Assembly (NCBI GenBank): GCA_024234855.1
Contig: JACKNN010000006.1
Coordinates: 124,001 to 188,000 of the forward strand
Length of the DNA stretch: 64,000 bases
Direction of reading: 5' to 3'
Source: Pseudomonadales bacterium
GTDB taxonomy: Bacteria > Pseudomonadota > Gammaproteobacteria > Pseudomonadales > Halieaceae
Shown: one piece after another, positions 44,703 to 53,998 of the stretch
Layout of the letters: the number at the start of each line of letters is the position of its first letter
Position numbering within the stretch: position 1 is the stretch's first letter
Position numbers and translations under genes: made by a program
Notes under the pieces: model-generated
Seen by the model: only the letters and a program-made list of their open reading frames with translations
The model's database searches: none
Told to the model about the DNA's origin: nothing

Positions 44703-45964
44703 AACCGGCTACCAGGAACCTTTTGATCGCCCTGCTGGGCGCGCTGGCGGGGGCGACGGCCAGTTACCTCATGCTCGCCCCGCGCGCCCCGGCGGTGTCC
44801 GGCTCGCAGGCCGGCGCCAGCGCGCCCGGGGAGCGCGAACCCCTTTACTGGGTTGCGCCCATGGATCCCACCTACCGTCGCGAGGGGCCCGGCAAGTCGC
44901 CCATGGGCATGGACCTGGTGCCGGTCTTTGCAGAAGCAGGCGGCGCCGCCGCCGGCGTGATCCGGATAGCGCCGGAAGTGGTGAATAATCTCGGGGTCCG
45001 CACGGCGCGAGTGGGCTATGCGACCCTGCCCGCGGCGATCAGGACGGTGGGATATGTGCAGTACGACGAGGACCGGCGGGTGCATATTCACCCGCGGGTA
45101 CAGGGCTGGATCGAAAAGCTCTACGTAAAGGCGTCCGGTGACCCGGTGACCGCGGGACAGCCCTTATACGAGCTCTACTCGCCCGAACTGGTCAACGCCC
45201 AGGAGGAGTTGCTGCTGGCACTCAAGCGCGATAATCCGCGCCTGGTGGCGGCCTCGGTCGATCGCCTCAAGGCACTGCAGTTGTCGTCGGAGTTGATAGA
45301 CGGGCTGCGCCGCGACCGCGCGGTGCGCCAGAACATCACCTTCTTCGCGCCCCAGGGCGGCGTGGTGGACAACCTGAATGTACGGGAGGGATTCTTTGTC
45401 ACGCCCGGCACGACGCTGATGTCCATCGGGGTGCTGGAGGAGGTGTGGGTGGAGGCGGAGGTGTTTGAGCGGCAGGCGCCGCTGGTCAGCGTCGGCCAGC
45501 CCGTCACCATGAGCCTCGACTACCTCCCCGGGCGGGAGTGGCAGGGCCGGGTGGACTACATCTACCCCTCGCTGGACGAAAAAAACCGGACCCTGCGGGT
45601 GCGCCTGCGCTTTGCCAACGAGGACCGGATGCTCAAGCCCAATATGTTTGCCCAGGTGGTCATTCAGGCGGAGCCGCTGGAGCACGCCCTGGTGGTGCCG
45701 CGCGAGGCGGTAATCCGCACCGGCAGCCAGGACCGGGTGGTGCTGGCGCTGGGGGAGGGACGCTTCCAGGCCACCGAGGTTGAAGTGGGCCGGGTGGATG
45801 AAGGCCTCGCCGAGATCCGGCGGGGGCTGACGGCCGATGACACGGTGGTGGTGTCGGCCCAGTTCCTGCTGGATTCCGAGTCGAACAAGGGCGCTGACCT
45901 GGCGCGTATGGACGCGGGTAACCGCACCGGGCACCAGCACACCAGGGGTGACAGCCATGATTGA
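44699..45964 (+). CDS. cusB: RND efflux periplasmic adaptor CusB
   Basis: A 421-residue membrane fusion protein anchored by an N-terminal helix. It carries the N-terminal metal-handling segment YWVAPMDPTYRREGPGKS followed by PMGMDLVPV, whose Met residues correspond to the Cu(I)/Ag(I) sites of CusB. Barrel-sandwich, hairpin and membrane-proximal domains follow (VHIHPRVQGWIEKLYV is the lipoyl strand). It overlaps cusC by four bases and cusA by eight. Confidence 0.92.
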   Translation: MKPATRNLLIALLGALAGATASYLMLAPRAPAVSGSQAGASAPGEREPLYWVAPMDPTYRREGPGKSPMGMDLVPVFAEAGGAAAGVIRIAPEVVNNLGVRTARVGYATLPAAIRTVGYVQYDEDRRVHIHPRVQGWIEKLYVKASGDPVTAGQPLYELYSPELVNAQEELLLALKRDNPRLVAASVDRLKALQLSSELIDGLRRDRAVRQNITFFAPQGGVVDNLNVREGFFVTPGTTLMSIGVLEEVWVEAEVFERQAPLVSVGQPVTMSLDYLPGREWQGRVDYIYPSLDEKNRTLRVRLRFANEDRMLKPNMFAQVVIQAEPLEHALVVPREAVIRTGSQDRVVLALGEGRFQATEVEVGRVDEGLAEIRRGLTADDTVVVSAQFLLDSESNKGADLARMDAGNRTGHQHTRGDSHD

Positions 45965-48900
45965 AGCCGTCATCCGCTGGTCTGTGGGCAACCGCTTCTT
46001 CGTGTTGCTGGCAACCGCCATCCTGGTCGGCGTGGGCATTTTCGCGGTGAAAAATACGCCGGTCGATGCCATCCCCGACCTGTCCGATGTGCAGGTCATT
46101 ATCAAGACCCGCTTTCCCGGCCAGGCGCCGCAGGTGGTGGAGGACCAGGTGACCTACCCGCTGACCACCGCCATGCTGTCGGTGCCGGGGGCGGCCACGG
46201 TGCGCGGCTACTCCTTCTTCGGCGATTCCTACGTCTACGTCATTTTTGATGAGGGCACCGACCTCTACTGGGCCCGCAGCCGGGTGCTGGAGTACCTCAG
46301 CCAGGTGGCGCCGTCGCTGCCGGAGGCCGCCCGCCCGCAGCTGGGCCCGGACGCAACCGGGGTGGGCTGGGTCTATATCTACGCCCTGCAGGATACGTCC
46401 GGGCGCCACGATATCAGCGAGCTGCGCAGCCTGCAGGACTGGTTCCTGAAGTACGAGTTACAGAGCGTGCCCGGCGTATCCGAGGTGGCGAGTGTCGGGG
46501 GCATGGTGAGGCAATACCAGGTGACGGTGAATCCCGACAAGTTGCGGGCCTTCGATATTCCCCTGAGCCATATCCAGAATGCCATTGTGCGCGGCAACCA
46601 GGAAATTGGCGCCTCGGTGGTGGAGATGGCCGAGGCGGAGTATATGGTGCGCGCCAGCGGTTACCTGCAGAGTGTGGATGACCTGGGCGCCATCCCGCTC
46701 GGGGTCAACAGTAACGGCACGCCGCTGCTGCTCAGGGACGTGGCGGATATTGCGCTGGGGCCGCAGATGCGGCGCGGCATTGCCGAGCTCAACGGCGAGG
46801 GCGAGACCGTGGGCGGGATCGTGGTCATGCGTTTTGGCGAGAACGCCCAGCGCACCATAGACCGGGTAAAGGCGCGCCTGGCCGAGCTGCAGCCCAGCCT
46901 GCCCGAGGGTGTCGAGATCGTCACCGTGTACGACCGCTCCGGCCTGATCGGTCGCGCGGTGAGCAACCTCTGGCAGAAACTGGCCGAGGAACTGTTGCTG
47001 GTGGCCGTGGTGTGCGTCGCCTTCCTGTTTCATGTGCGCTCCTCCCTGGTGGCCGTCATCAGCCTGCCGGTAGGCATACTGGCCGCTTTCATCGTGATGT
47101 ACCTGCAGGGACTGAACGCCAATATCATGTCGCTGGGTGGCATCGCCATCGCGATCGGCACCATGATCGACGGCGCCATCGTGTTGATCGAAAACATGCA
47201 CAAGCACATGGAGCGAACCGCGATCACCGCGCACAACCGCTGGCAGGTAGTGGCGGCTTCGGCGGCGGAAGTCGGGCCGGCATTATTTTTCAGCCTGTTG
47301 ATTATCACCGTGAGTTTTATCCCGGTCTTCACCCTGGAGGCGCAGGAGGGGCGCATGTTTGCGCCGCTGGCCTACACCAAGACCTACGCGATGGCGGCGG
47401 CGGCCGCGCTCTCCGTCACCCTGGTGCCGGTGTTGATGGGCTATTTCATCCGCGGCAAGGTGCTGCCCGAACAGCGCAACCCGCTCAACCGGGCGCTGGT
47501 GGGGGTTTATATGCCGCTGCTGCATAAGGTGCTGCGCTACCCCAGAACCACGCTGCTGGTCGCGGCGCTGTTACTGCTCAGCGCGCTGTGGCCGCTGCAG
47601 CGCATCGGCAGCGAGTTCATCCCGCCGCTGGATGAGGGCGACCTGATGTATATGCCGACCACTTATCCCGGTATGTCCGTCGGCAAGGCCCGGCAGCTGC
47701 TGCAGCAAACCGACAAGCTCATTCGCACGGTGCCGGAGGTGGCGACCGTGTTTGGCAAGATCGGCCGCGCCGATACCGCCACCGACCCGGCGCCGCTGAC
47801 CATGATCGAGACCTTCATCCAGCTCAAACCCCGCTCCGAGTGGCGACCGGGCGTCACCACCGCCAGCCTGACCCATGAACTGGACGCGCTGGTGAAATTG
47901 CCGGGGCTCACCAATGCCTGGGTGATGCCCATCAAGACCCGTATCGATATGCTCGCCACGGGGATCAAGACGCCGGTGGGTATTAAAGTGGCGGGGCCGT
48001 CGCTGGCAACCATCCAGCAGATAGGCCAGCAGCTTGAAACCATCCTGGCGGACGTGCCGGGCACCGCCTCGGTCTTTTCCGAGCGCGTCGCCGGCGGACG
48101 CTACATCAAGGTGGATATCAACCGGGAGCGCGCGGCCCGCTTCGGCCTCAATATCGCCGACGTGCAGCAGGTGGTGGCCACCGCGGTCGGCGGCATGGAC
48201 ATCACCCGCACCGTGGAGGGGCGTGAACGCTACCCGGTCAATATCCGCTACCCGCAATCCTACCGGAATTCCCCGGAGCAACTGGCGCTGCTGCCGGTGA
48301 TCACGCCGGCGGGGCAGCGCATCGCGCTGGGGGACGTGGCATCTGTCTATATCGAGGATGGCCCGCCCGGCATCAAGAGCGAAAATGCCCGGCTCAACGG
48401 CTGGACCTATGTCGATATCGAAGGCGTGGATGTCGGCAGCTATGTGGCCAATGCCCGCGCCGAGGTGGCGCAGCGGCTGGACCTGCCACCGGGCTATTCG
48501 CTGGTATGGTCGGGGCAGTACGAGTACATGGAGCGGGCCAGGGCGCGCCTTGCCTACGTGGTGCCGCTCACCCTGGCCATTATCGTCGTGCTGTTGTACC
48601 TGAACTTTCGCAACGTCTCCCAGGTGTTGATCCTGATCGGGGCCCTGCCGCTGGCGCTGGTGGGCAGCGTCTGGTTGATGTACCTGCTGGATTACAGTTT
48701 CTCCATCGCTGTCGGCGTGGGCATGATCGCCCTGGCCGGGGTGGCGGTGGAAACCGGCGTGATCATGCTGGTGTACCTTGACCAGGCCTGGCAGCGCCTG
48801 CTGTCCCGGGACGGTGAGTTGACTGGCGCTGCCCTGGAGCTGGCCGTGTGGGAAGGCGCCGGACTGCGGGTGCGCCCGGTGCTGATGACGGCCACCGCCA

Positions 48901-49088
48901 CCATCGTCGGCCTGCTGCCCATTCTCTGGGGCAGCGGTACCGGCTCGGAAGTGATGAGCCGGCTGGCAGCGCCCATGGTGGGGGGGATGCTCAGTGCGGT
49001 GCTGCTGACGTTGCTGGTGCTACCGGTTATTTACCTGCTGTGGCGCAGGCGGCAACTGCATGCAGGCAAAACGGCGGCGACCGACTAG
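45957..49088 (+). CDS. cusA: Heavy-metal RND pump CusA
   Basis: A 1043-residue inner-membrane proton antiporter of the HME-RND family. The N terminus MIEAVIRWSVGNRFFVLL and the DAIPDLSDVQV segment are typical. The methionine triad of CusA that binds Cu(I)/Ag(I) is conserved as M566 (in LMYMPTTYPG), M616 (in PLTMIETF) and M665 (in RIDMLATG), a constant seven-residue offset from E. coli M573, M623 and M672 as I recall them. This supports copper/silver rather than zinc/cobalt. The start overlaps cusB by eight bases. Confidence 0.94.
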   Translation: MIEAVIRWSVGNRFFVLLATAILVGVGIFAVKNTPVDAIPDLSDVQVIIKTRFPGQAPQVVEDQVTYPLTTAMLSVPGAATVRGYSFFGDSYVYVIFDEGTDLYWARSRVLEYLSQVAPSLPEAARPQLGPDATGVGWVYIYALQDTSGRHDISELRSLQDWFLKYELQSVPGVSEVASVGGMVRQYQVTVNPDKLRAFDIPLSHIQNAIVRGNQEIGASVVEMAEAEYMVRASGYLQSVDDLGAIPLGVNSNGTPLLLRDVADIALGPQMRRGIAELNGEGETVGGIVVMRFGENAQRTIDRVKARLAELQPSLPEGVEIVTVYDRSGLIGRAVSNLWQKLAEELLLVAVVCVAFLFHVRSSLVAVISLPVGILAAFIVMYLQGLNANIMSLGGIAIAIGTMIDGAIVLIENMHKHMERTAITAHNRWQVVAASAAEVGPALFFSLLIITVSFIPVFTLEAQEGRMFAPLAYTKTYAMAAAAALSVTLVPVLMGYFIRGKVLPEQRNPLNRALVGVYMPLLHKVLRYPRTTLLVAALLLLSALWPLQRIGSEFIPPLDEGDLMYMPTTYPGMSVGKARQLLQQTDKLIRTVPEVATVFGKIGRADTATDPAPLTMIETFIQLKPRSEWRPGVTTASLTHELDALVKLPGLTNAWVMPIKTRIDMLATGIKTPVGIKVAGPSLATIQQIGQQLETILADVPGTASVFSERVAGGRYIKVDINRERAARFGLNIADVQQVVATAVGGMDITRTVEGRERYPVNIRYPQSYRNSPEQLALLPVITPAGQRIALGDVASVYIEDGPPGIKSENARLNGWTYVDIEGVDVGSYVANARAEVAQRLDLPPGYSLVWSGQYEYMERARARLAYVVPLTLAIIVVLLYLNFRNVSQVLILIGALPLALVGSVWLMYLLDYSFSIAVGVGMIALAGVAVETGVIMLVYLDQAWQRLLSRDGELTGAALELAVWEGAGLRVRPVLMTATATIVGLLPILWGSGTGSEVMSRLAAPMVGGMLSAVLLTLLVLPVIYLLWRRRQLHAGKTAATD

Positions 49089-50281
49089 ACACACTCGTAA
49101 ATGGCGGCACACAGGGCCAGGGCGCGGGGAGAGCGCACCCGCCAGTCACTGCGATTGAGGGTGTAGCCGATGGCGAGTTGTGCTTTCGGATCGCACCAGC
49201 CCAGCGGCCCGCCGATGCCCGGGTGCCCGAATGATTCCGGGTTGGGGGAGAATACGCCCCGCTCTTCCTTCACAAATCCCTGGGACCAGCCCAGGGCCTT
49301 GCCCAGCACCAGGTCGCGGTCGCTCCAGGACTGGCGGCTTTTGACCTGTTCGATGGTTGCCGGGCTGATCCATTCGCGCCCCTGCCAGTGGCCGCCCACC
49401 GACCAGGGCAGATAGGCGCGGGCCAGCCCGCGCGCGGTGGCGGTGGCGGAGGCCCAGGGCAGGCTGTGGCGCCGCGCAGGTTCGCTGTTGTACTCCGCCA
49501 TGTCGCCGGCCGGGTTGGTCAGTGCCTGCCTGGCGATCCCGCCGCGCAGCACCGAGCGGGCGACGTTGGCCTCGGTGCTGCCGCCGCGCAGGGCCGCCCA
49601 CAGCATATGTCGCAATCGCGCGCCATTTTTCACCGGCAGGAGCTTTGCCACGCGATGATCCTCGCTGGCGGGCGTGCCCATAAAGACATCTGCCTGCAGC
49701 GGATCGAGCCATTCGCGGTGCAGGTAGGCGCCCACGGGCTCGCCGCAGGCGATATCAAAAAAATGATCGGCGTAGATACCGAAAGTGAGGGCATGGTAGG
49801 CCTGGGCAACCGGCGCGGCGGGGGATTGCTGTTCCAACATCCCGCGTATGGACAGTCGTTGTTGGGGATCACAGTACTGCGCCAGGGTCAGCGGGGTGCT
49901 GAGTACGGCCAACCCCGCCTGGTGGTTGAATAACTGCCGCACGGTGATCGATTGCTTGCCACCCTGGCCGAATTCCGGCCAATACCTCGCCACCGGTGTG
50001 TCCCAGGCGAAAATGCCGCGCTCGGCAGCGAGGTTGAGCGCGATGGCGGTCAGGCCCTTGGTGACGGAGAATACCACTGACAGGGTGTCCTCCCGCCACG
50101 GCGTGCCGGTATCCGGGTCGGCGTATCCGCCCCACAGGTCTACCACCATCTCGCCCCGGTGATATACGCACAGGCCCGCACCCACTTCCTGCCCGGTGTT
50201 AAAATGTTGGGAAAACTGCCGGGCCACCCGCTCGAATGCGGGGGCGCAGTGTCCCGTCACGACGCCATTGATTTCACGCAT
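49085..50281 (-). CDS. Serine hydrolase of the beta-lactamase/EstB family
   Basis: A 398-residue cytoplasmic-looking enzyme with the class C beta-lactamase fold. The SxxK motif is SVTK at residues 72-75 and the Tyr motif is Y162 (YHA). Such family VIII enzymes are esterases or lactonases rather than true beta-lactamases. I chose ATG 50281, with GGAG nine bases upstream, over an ATG-less extension to 50305. Its stop codon and that of cusA share one CTAG. It may belong to the catabolic island that follows, but it lacks the island's operator. Confidence 0.87.
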   Translation of the reverse strand: MREINGVVTGHCAPAFERVARQFSQHFNTGQEVGAGLCVYHRGEMVVDLWGGYADPDTGTPWREDTLSVVFSVTKGLTAIALNLAAERGIFAWDTPVARYWPEFGQGGKQSITVRQLFNHQAGLAVLSTPLTLAQYCDPQQRLSIRGMLEQQSPAAPVAQAYHALTFGIYADHFFDIACGEPVGAYLHREWLDPLQADVFMGTPASEDHRVAKLLPVKNGARLRHMLWAALRGGSTEANVARSVLRGGIARQALTNPAGDMAEYNSEPARRHSLPWASATATARGLARAYLPWSVGGHWQGREWISPATIEQVKSRQSWSDRDLVLGKALGWSQGFVKEERGVFSPNPESFGHPGIGGPLGWCDPKAQLAIGYTLNRSDWRVRSPRALALCAAIYECV

Positions 50282-50384
50282 GCAAGATTTCTCCAGTCTC
50301 GCCACATCATAGTGCCTGCCGATCGTTATGGAAAAGAGGCGGGGGGTCGGCGCCGTGTTTTACCTGGTCAGTTGATGGCGTGCT

Positions 50385-51440
50385 ATGCTTCTGGCAAACA
50401 ATAACGACTGCAGCACTATGCCGCTCTACGAACCGACCATCCCCTACCGCTACGTTGCGCCGTTGATCGAGATAGTGCGCGAGCGCGATCCGGGGGGTGT
50501 CCGCGAGGTACTCGTGGCGGTGGGGATGGATGCGCTGGAAAGCATGCCGGCGGATTCATCGCTGTCCATGGTCCGCTTTGACCAGTTGCTTACCCGCGCC
50601 AGCGCTCGCCTGCGGCGGACTGACCTGGGATTCGAGCTGGGCAAGCGGATTACTCTCAAGAGTCACAGCGCCCTGGGGCAGGCGGCCCAGCGCTGTGCCA
50701 GCCTGCAGGAACTGATGCTGCTGCTGGAGCGCTACTACCACATGGTCACCCCCGCTTTCGCGGTGCGCTATGTGCCCGGTCCCAGCCATTGCGAGTGGTG
50801 CATCCGCGTCGCGGCGCCGATGTCCCACGAGACACTGCATATGTGTCTGGAAATGCACGCTGTGTCGGTGCATGCCGACCTGCTGCGGATGTTCGGCCGG
50901 GACACCAATGCCGATATCTATCTGTCCGCGCCGCCGCCACCCCACGTGGCGCGCTATGAGCGGCTGCCGCGAACCCGATTCCACTTCTCATCAGGCGCTC
51001 TGCCAGAGGTGCGCACAGTGTTCCCGGCGGAGCTGGCAAGGCGGCGCCTGCGGCGCCGGGACGGAACGGACACACCGGTGGTAGCTGATTTGCGCGCCAG
51101 CTCCGCCGCGGGGCTGCAACCGTCTCAGGTTTATGGGGAGTGGGTGGATCTGATGTTGCGCGAGGCCCAGATGGTGCAACCCACCGTAGCGCAACTCGCT
51201 GCTCTGCTGAATATGTCCGCACGGACCCTTGCCCGCAGGCTCTGTGCGGAGGGCATCAATTTCCGTGACCTGAGTACCCGGGTACGGCACGAGCGCGCCT
51301 GCGCGATGCTTTGCGATCACAGCATCCCGATCCACCAGATCGCCTACCAGCTCGGCTATGGCGACACTACGGCCTTCATCCGGGCATTTTGCCGCGCGGG
51401 CGGGACCAGCCCGGGCTATTACCGGGATAAACACCGCTGA
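50385..51440 (+). CDS. AraC-family transcriptional regulator (arabinose-binding-like N-domain)
   Basis: A 351-residue regulator with an N-terminal ligand domain of the OruR/ArgR-like type (FELGKRITLKSHSALGQAAQ) and a C-terminal double helix-turn-helix (AALLNMSARTLARRLCAEG and PIHQIAYQLGYGDTTAFIRAFCRAGGTSPGYY). It heads the catabolic island and is the only DNA-binding protein in it, so it is the best candidate to bind the repeated TGGCA-N5-TGTCA element. The start could be ATG 50385 or the in-frame ATG 50418. Confidence 0.9.
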   Translation: MLLANNNDCSTMPLYEPTIPYRYVAPLIEIVRERDPGGVREVLVAVGMDALESMPADSSLSMVRFDQLLTRASARLRRTDLGFELGKRITLKSHSALGQAAQRCASLQELMLLLERYYHMVTPAFAVRYVPGPSHCEWCIRVAAPMSHETLHMCLEMHAVSVHADLLRMFGRDTNADIYLSAPPPPHVARYERLPRTRFHFSSGALPEVRTVFPAELARRRLRRRDGTDTPVVADLRASSAAGLQPSQVYGEWVDLMLREAQMVQPTVAQLAALLNMSARTLARRLCAEGINFRDLSTRVRHERACAMLCDHSIPIHQIAYQLGYGDTTAFIRAFCRAGGTSPGYYRDKHR

Positions 51441-51584
51441 TACGGTGTCTTTAAGCATCCGGTACCAAAACTGTCTATTTCCATGACAGTCGTGGATTCG
51501 CCCGCCCTTGGCACTGTTCGACCAGGTGCACGCCAGTACGGTACTGGTGGTCACAGGCTTGAGGATAGAACCCGAGCCGGCAGT

Positions 51585-51601
51585 ATGGCAACAAATGTCA
51601 C
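51585..51601 (+). promoter_or_regulatory. Island operator, site A (before the first SDR gene)
   Basis: ATGGCAACAAATGTCAC, identical to sites B and C over the 15-base core TGGCAACAAATGTCA. It lies 36 bases before the SDR start codon. CAGAAT at 51623-51628 is a possible -10 at 38 bases from the element start, one less than at the other sites. If used, transcription would begin close to the ATG. The rest of the 196-base gap after the AraC gene also holds the short dyad CTGTC/GACAG around 51470-51488. Confidence 0.75.
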
Positions 51602-51636
51602 CCCGGAACCCACGCTCGCGTCCAGAATGCCTGCCC

Positions 51637-52488
51637 ATGAACAAAAATATTGTTATCACCGGTGTATCAAGCGGCTTCGGCCTGGCCACGGCGACCGATT
51701 TACTGGCGCGCGGCTATCGGGTATTCGGCAGTGTTCGCAAAACGGCGGACGCAAAAAAAGTCAGTGATCAACTGCCGTCATCCGGGTTTACGCCCCTGCT
51801 GTTTGACGTGACGGATCACGCGGCAATTGCCGAGGCGGTAGGTCAACTGACGACACAGCTCAATGGCGAGGGGATTGCCGGCCTGGTGAATAACGCTGGC
51901 GTGGGCCCAATGGGACCGCTGGAGCACACTTCCATCCAGCAGCTGCGCGATGTATTTGAAGTCAACGTTGTCGGTGTGCTGGCGGTGACCCAGGCCTTCC
52001 TGCCATTGCTCAAGCGCAGTGAGCATAGCCCGGATGCAACGGCTGGGAGAATAGTCAATATCAGTTCCACCAGTGGCGGTGTCACTTTCCCCATGGTAGG
52101 GGCGTACTCCGCGTCTAAATATGCGCTGGAGTCGCTCACCGACGGGTTTCGGCGTGAGTTTGCCCGCTATGGAATACGTGTGATCGCCATCGAGCCCGGT
52201 TCGATTCGCACGCCGATCTGGGACAAGAACGCCACGCCAGCCGCGGATGAGCCCCAACCTTTTGCCGGTACAGCCTACGAAAAATTGATGGCGCAGTTGC
52301 CGGCCTTTTTCGAGCAGCGGCTGAAAGGCGCAAAACCCATCTCGGCTGTGACCGAAGCCATTGTCCACGCATTGGAAACACCCAATCCACGGGCGCGTTA
52401 TCCGCTGGATAGCACCTGGTACGCCGGTAAGTACCTGGGTGATCGCCTGATGGACGCCATCATCAAGCGGCAGATGCCGAAGGGCTAG
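51637..52488 (+). CDS. Short-chain dehydrogenase/reductase
   Basis: A 283-residue classical SDR. The cofactor motif TGVSSGFG is at residues 8-15, NNAG at 85-88, and the active site is S143/S144, Y157 and K161. It would oxidise a hydroxyl or reduce a ketone with NAD(P). The ATG at 51637 starts right at the Rossmann fold; there is no Shine-Dalgarno before it, which agrees with a leaderless transcript from site A. It converges with the DUF1254 gene and shares a CTAG stop. Confidence 0.9.
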   Translation: MNKNIVITGVSSGFGLATATDLLARGYRVFGSVRKTADAKKVSDQLPSSGFTPLLFDVTDHAAIAEAVGQLTTQLNGEGIAGLVNNAGVGPMGPLEHTSIQQLRDVFEVNVVGVLAVTQAFLPLLKRSEHSPDATAGRIVNISSTSGGVTFPMVGAYSASKYALESLTDGFRREFARYGIRVIAIEPGSIRTPIWDKNATPAADEPQPFAGTAYEKLMAQLPAFFEQRLKGAKPISAVTEAIVHALETPNPRARYPLDSTWYAGKYLGDRLMDAIIKRQMPKG

Positions 52489-53978
52489 GGTACCGGCATA
52501 ACCGCAGGTGGCACCCACTTCCGCTCCAGTAGCGCCTGTTTCGGAATGTAGTTGCGTATCACCACGTAAAAGGTGTCCCTGGGTGCGGGTAACCAGTTGC
52601 TTTCCAGTGCGGCCCCCGGCGACTCGCTCTGCACGTAAATGGTAAGACCGCCATCGGCATCATATTGCAGGGCGCTGCGATCGCCCAGGGAGAAACGATT
52701 GATGGGATTCTCGACCAGGTTGTAGTCGGTGCCGTACATGGTCAGTGACCAGAACTCGTTGACCGGCGGGAAATTGCCGGGCTCGAAGTGAATTCGGTAC
52801 TTCTTGTCGCCGTGGAGCTTGACGCCATTCACATCGTGGTAGGCCGGCATGTACATGGCTTCTTCATTCTCATTCCCTATTATCCCCGCCAGGCACTGTG
52901 GCCCAGCCCGATTCAGGTACTCGCCCGCGAGGCCGGCACGACCGTAGGTTTTTGAGGTAAAGTTCCAGTTGTTTACCCGGGTGCCGTCGTAGAACACTTC
53001 AATAGACGCTTTGAGCAACTCAAGCCCCGTAACTGCTGCGCGAGCCAGGCCGCGCTTGGTGGCGGCATCCATTGTCTCGACGTCCATGCCGGGGCCGATG
53101 CCAATGCCGCTGAAGGCTTTCATCAACACGGTTTGTTCGCCGACCGGTGGGTCTTCGGTCATTGCGCGGTTCATGGTTTTCCACTCGCCCAGTGGATCGC
53201 TGGCGGGGTAGGGTTCCCAGACATTGCGATCATCTACCGGAGTATACGCATTGCCCCACTGCGACAGAGGTGTCATTTTGTACTGGTCCTGAATGGCATG
53301 GGCGGCGGGGAGGTCGTCGGGGCCGGAGATGAGGGTGCGTCCGAAAATGAGCACAGAATTGGTGCGCGACGCCTCCAGGGGCTTCACCCCCTCGGGCAGT
53401 TTGCCTTTCCAGTTGGGGCCAATAATGGCGTAATTGCCGGCCTTGGTACCCGTGGCGCGCTTACCCACGTAGGCGAAATTATCGCCATCCAGTGAGGCCA
53501 TTTGCATGGTGTAGTAACGCCCCCCGGTATCGGGCACTGAGAGGATCAGCGGCTCCTTCGCCAGGTCGAGCCAGGCGATAGTATACAAAGTGTCGTTATT
53601 CGCTCCGCCGCCATCCTTGTAGCTTGCGTCGGCCAGGGCCCGGTGGTGCCAGAACTGGTTTAGCGGCACATAGGGGACATGCTTCGGATCACGCGGTTGG
53701 GTTACCCACATCCAGCGCAGTTTGGGCAAGTAGATCCAGGGATAGCCAACGACGTAAGCCTGTATTCCCAGCGCGTAGGCGTACTCCTCGCGCCAGTCGA
53801 CCTGCTGAGTGGCGTTGCCGCTGCCCGTGGTTACCATCGGGTGTATCGAGGGAGCCGTGCCAGCAATGTCCTCTCCGGGAACGACCCCGGGCAGCGTCTG
53901 CTCGGGTTGGGCAAATCCTGGCGGGCAGAGCAGTCCAAGCAGTAGCGGTAGCGCAATGAGCTTTCGATTCAGTTTCAT
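52485..53978 (-). CDS. Exported DUF1254/DUF1214 protein
   Basis: A 497-residue periplasmic protein with signal peptide MKLNRKLIALPLLLGLLCPPGFA. The DUF1254 part (about 70-200) has YVVGYPWIYLPKLRW and NNDTLYTIAWLDL, and the DUF1214 part (about 370-480) has NFPPVNEFWSLTMYG and QSESPG. The biochemical role of this pair is not established; members are common in catabolic gene clusters. It lies 20 bases after the epoxide-hydrolase-like gene in one operon under site C. AGGTGAG precedes the ATG. Confidence 0.88.
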   Translation of the reverse strand: MKLNRKLIALPLLLGLLCPPGFAQPEQTLPGVVPGEDIAGTAPSIHPMVTTGSGNATQQVDWREEYAYALGIQAYVVGYPWIYLPKLRWMWVTQPRDPKHVPYVPLNQFWHHRALADASYKDGGGANNDTLYTIAWLDLAKEPLILSVPDTGGRYYTMQMASLDGDNFAYVGKRATGTKAGNYAIIGPNWKGKLPEGVKPLEASRTNSVLIFGRTLISGPDDLPAAHAIQDQYKMTPLSQWGNAYTPVDDRNVWEPYPASDPLGEWKTMNRAMTEDPPVGEQTVLMKAFSGIGIGPGMDVETMDAATKRGLARAAVTGLELLKASIEVFYDGTRVNNWNFTSKTYGRAGLAGEYLNRAGPQCLAGIIGNENEEAMYMPAYHDVNGVKLHGDKKYRIHFEPGNFPPVNEFWSLTMYGTDYNLVENPINRFSLGDRSALQYDADGGLTIYVQSESPGAALESNWLPAPRDTFYVVIRNYIPKQALLERKWVPPAVMPVP

Positions 53979-53998
53979 ATTGATCTCACCTTTTTTCC

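Noticed and set aside
49085..50281. True class C beta-lactamase
   Set aside because: It has SxxK and a Tyr motif, but no signal peptide and no convincing KTG motif; an esterase role is more likely.
51470..51488. CTGTC/GACAG dyad as a further copy of the island operator
   Set aside because: It shares only a few bases with TGGCA-N5-TGTCA and lacks the conserved spacer and -10 spacing.
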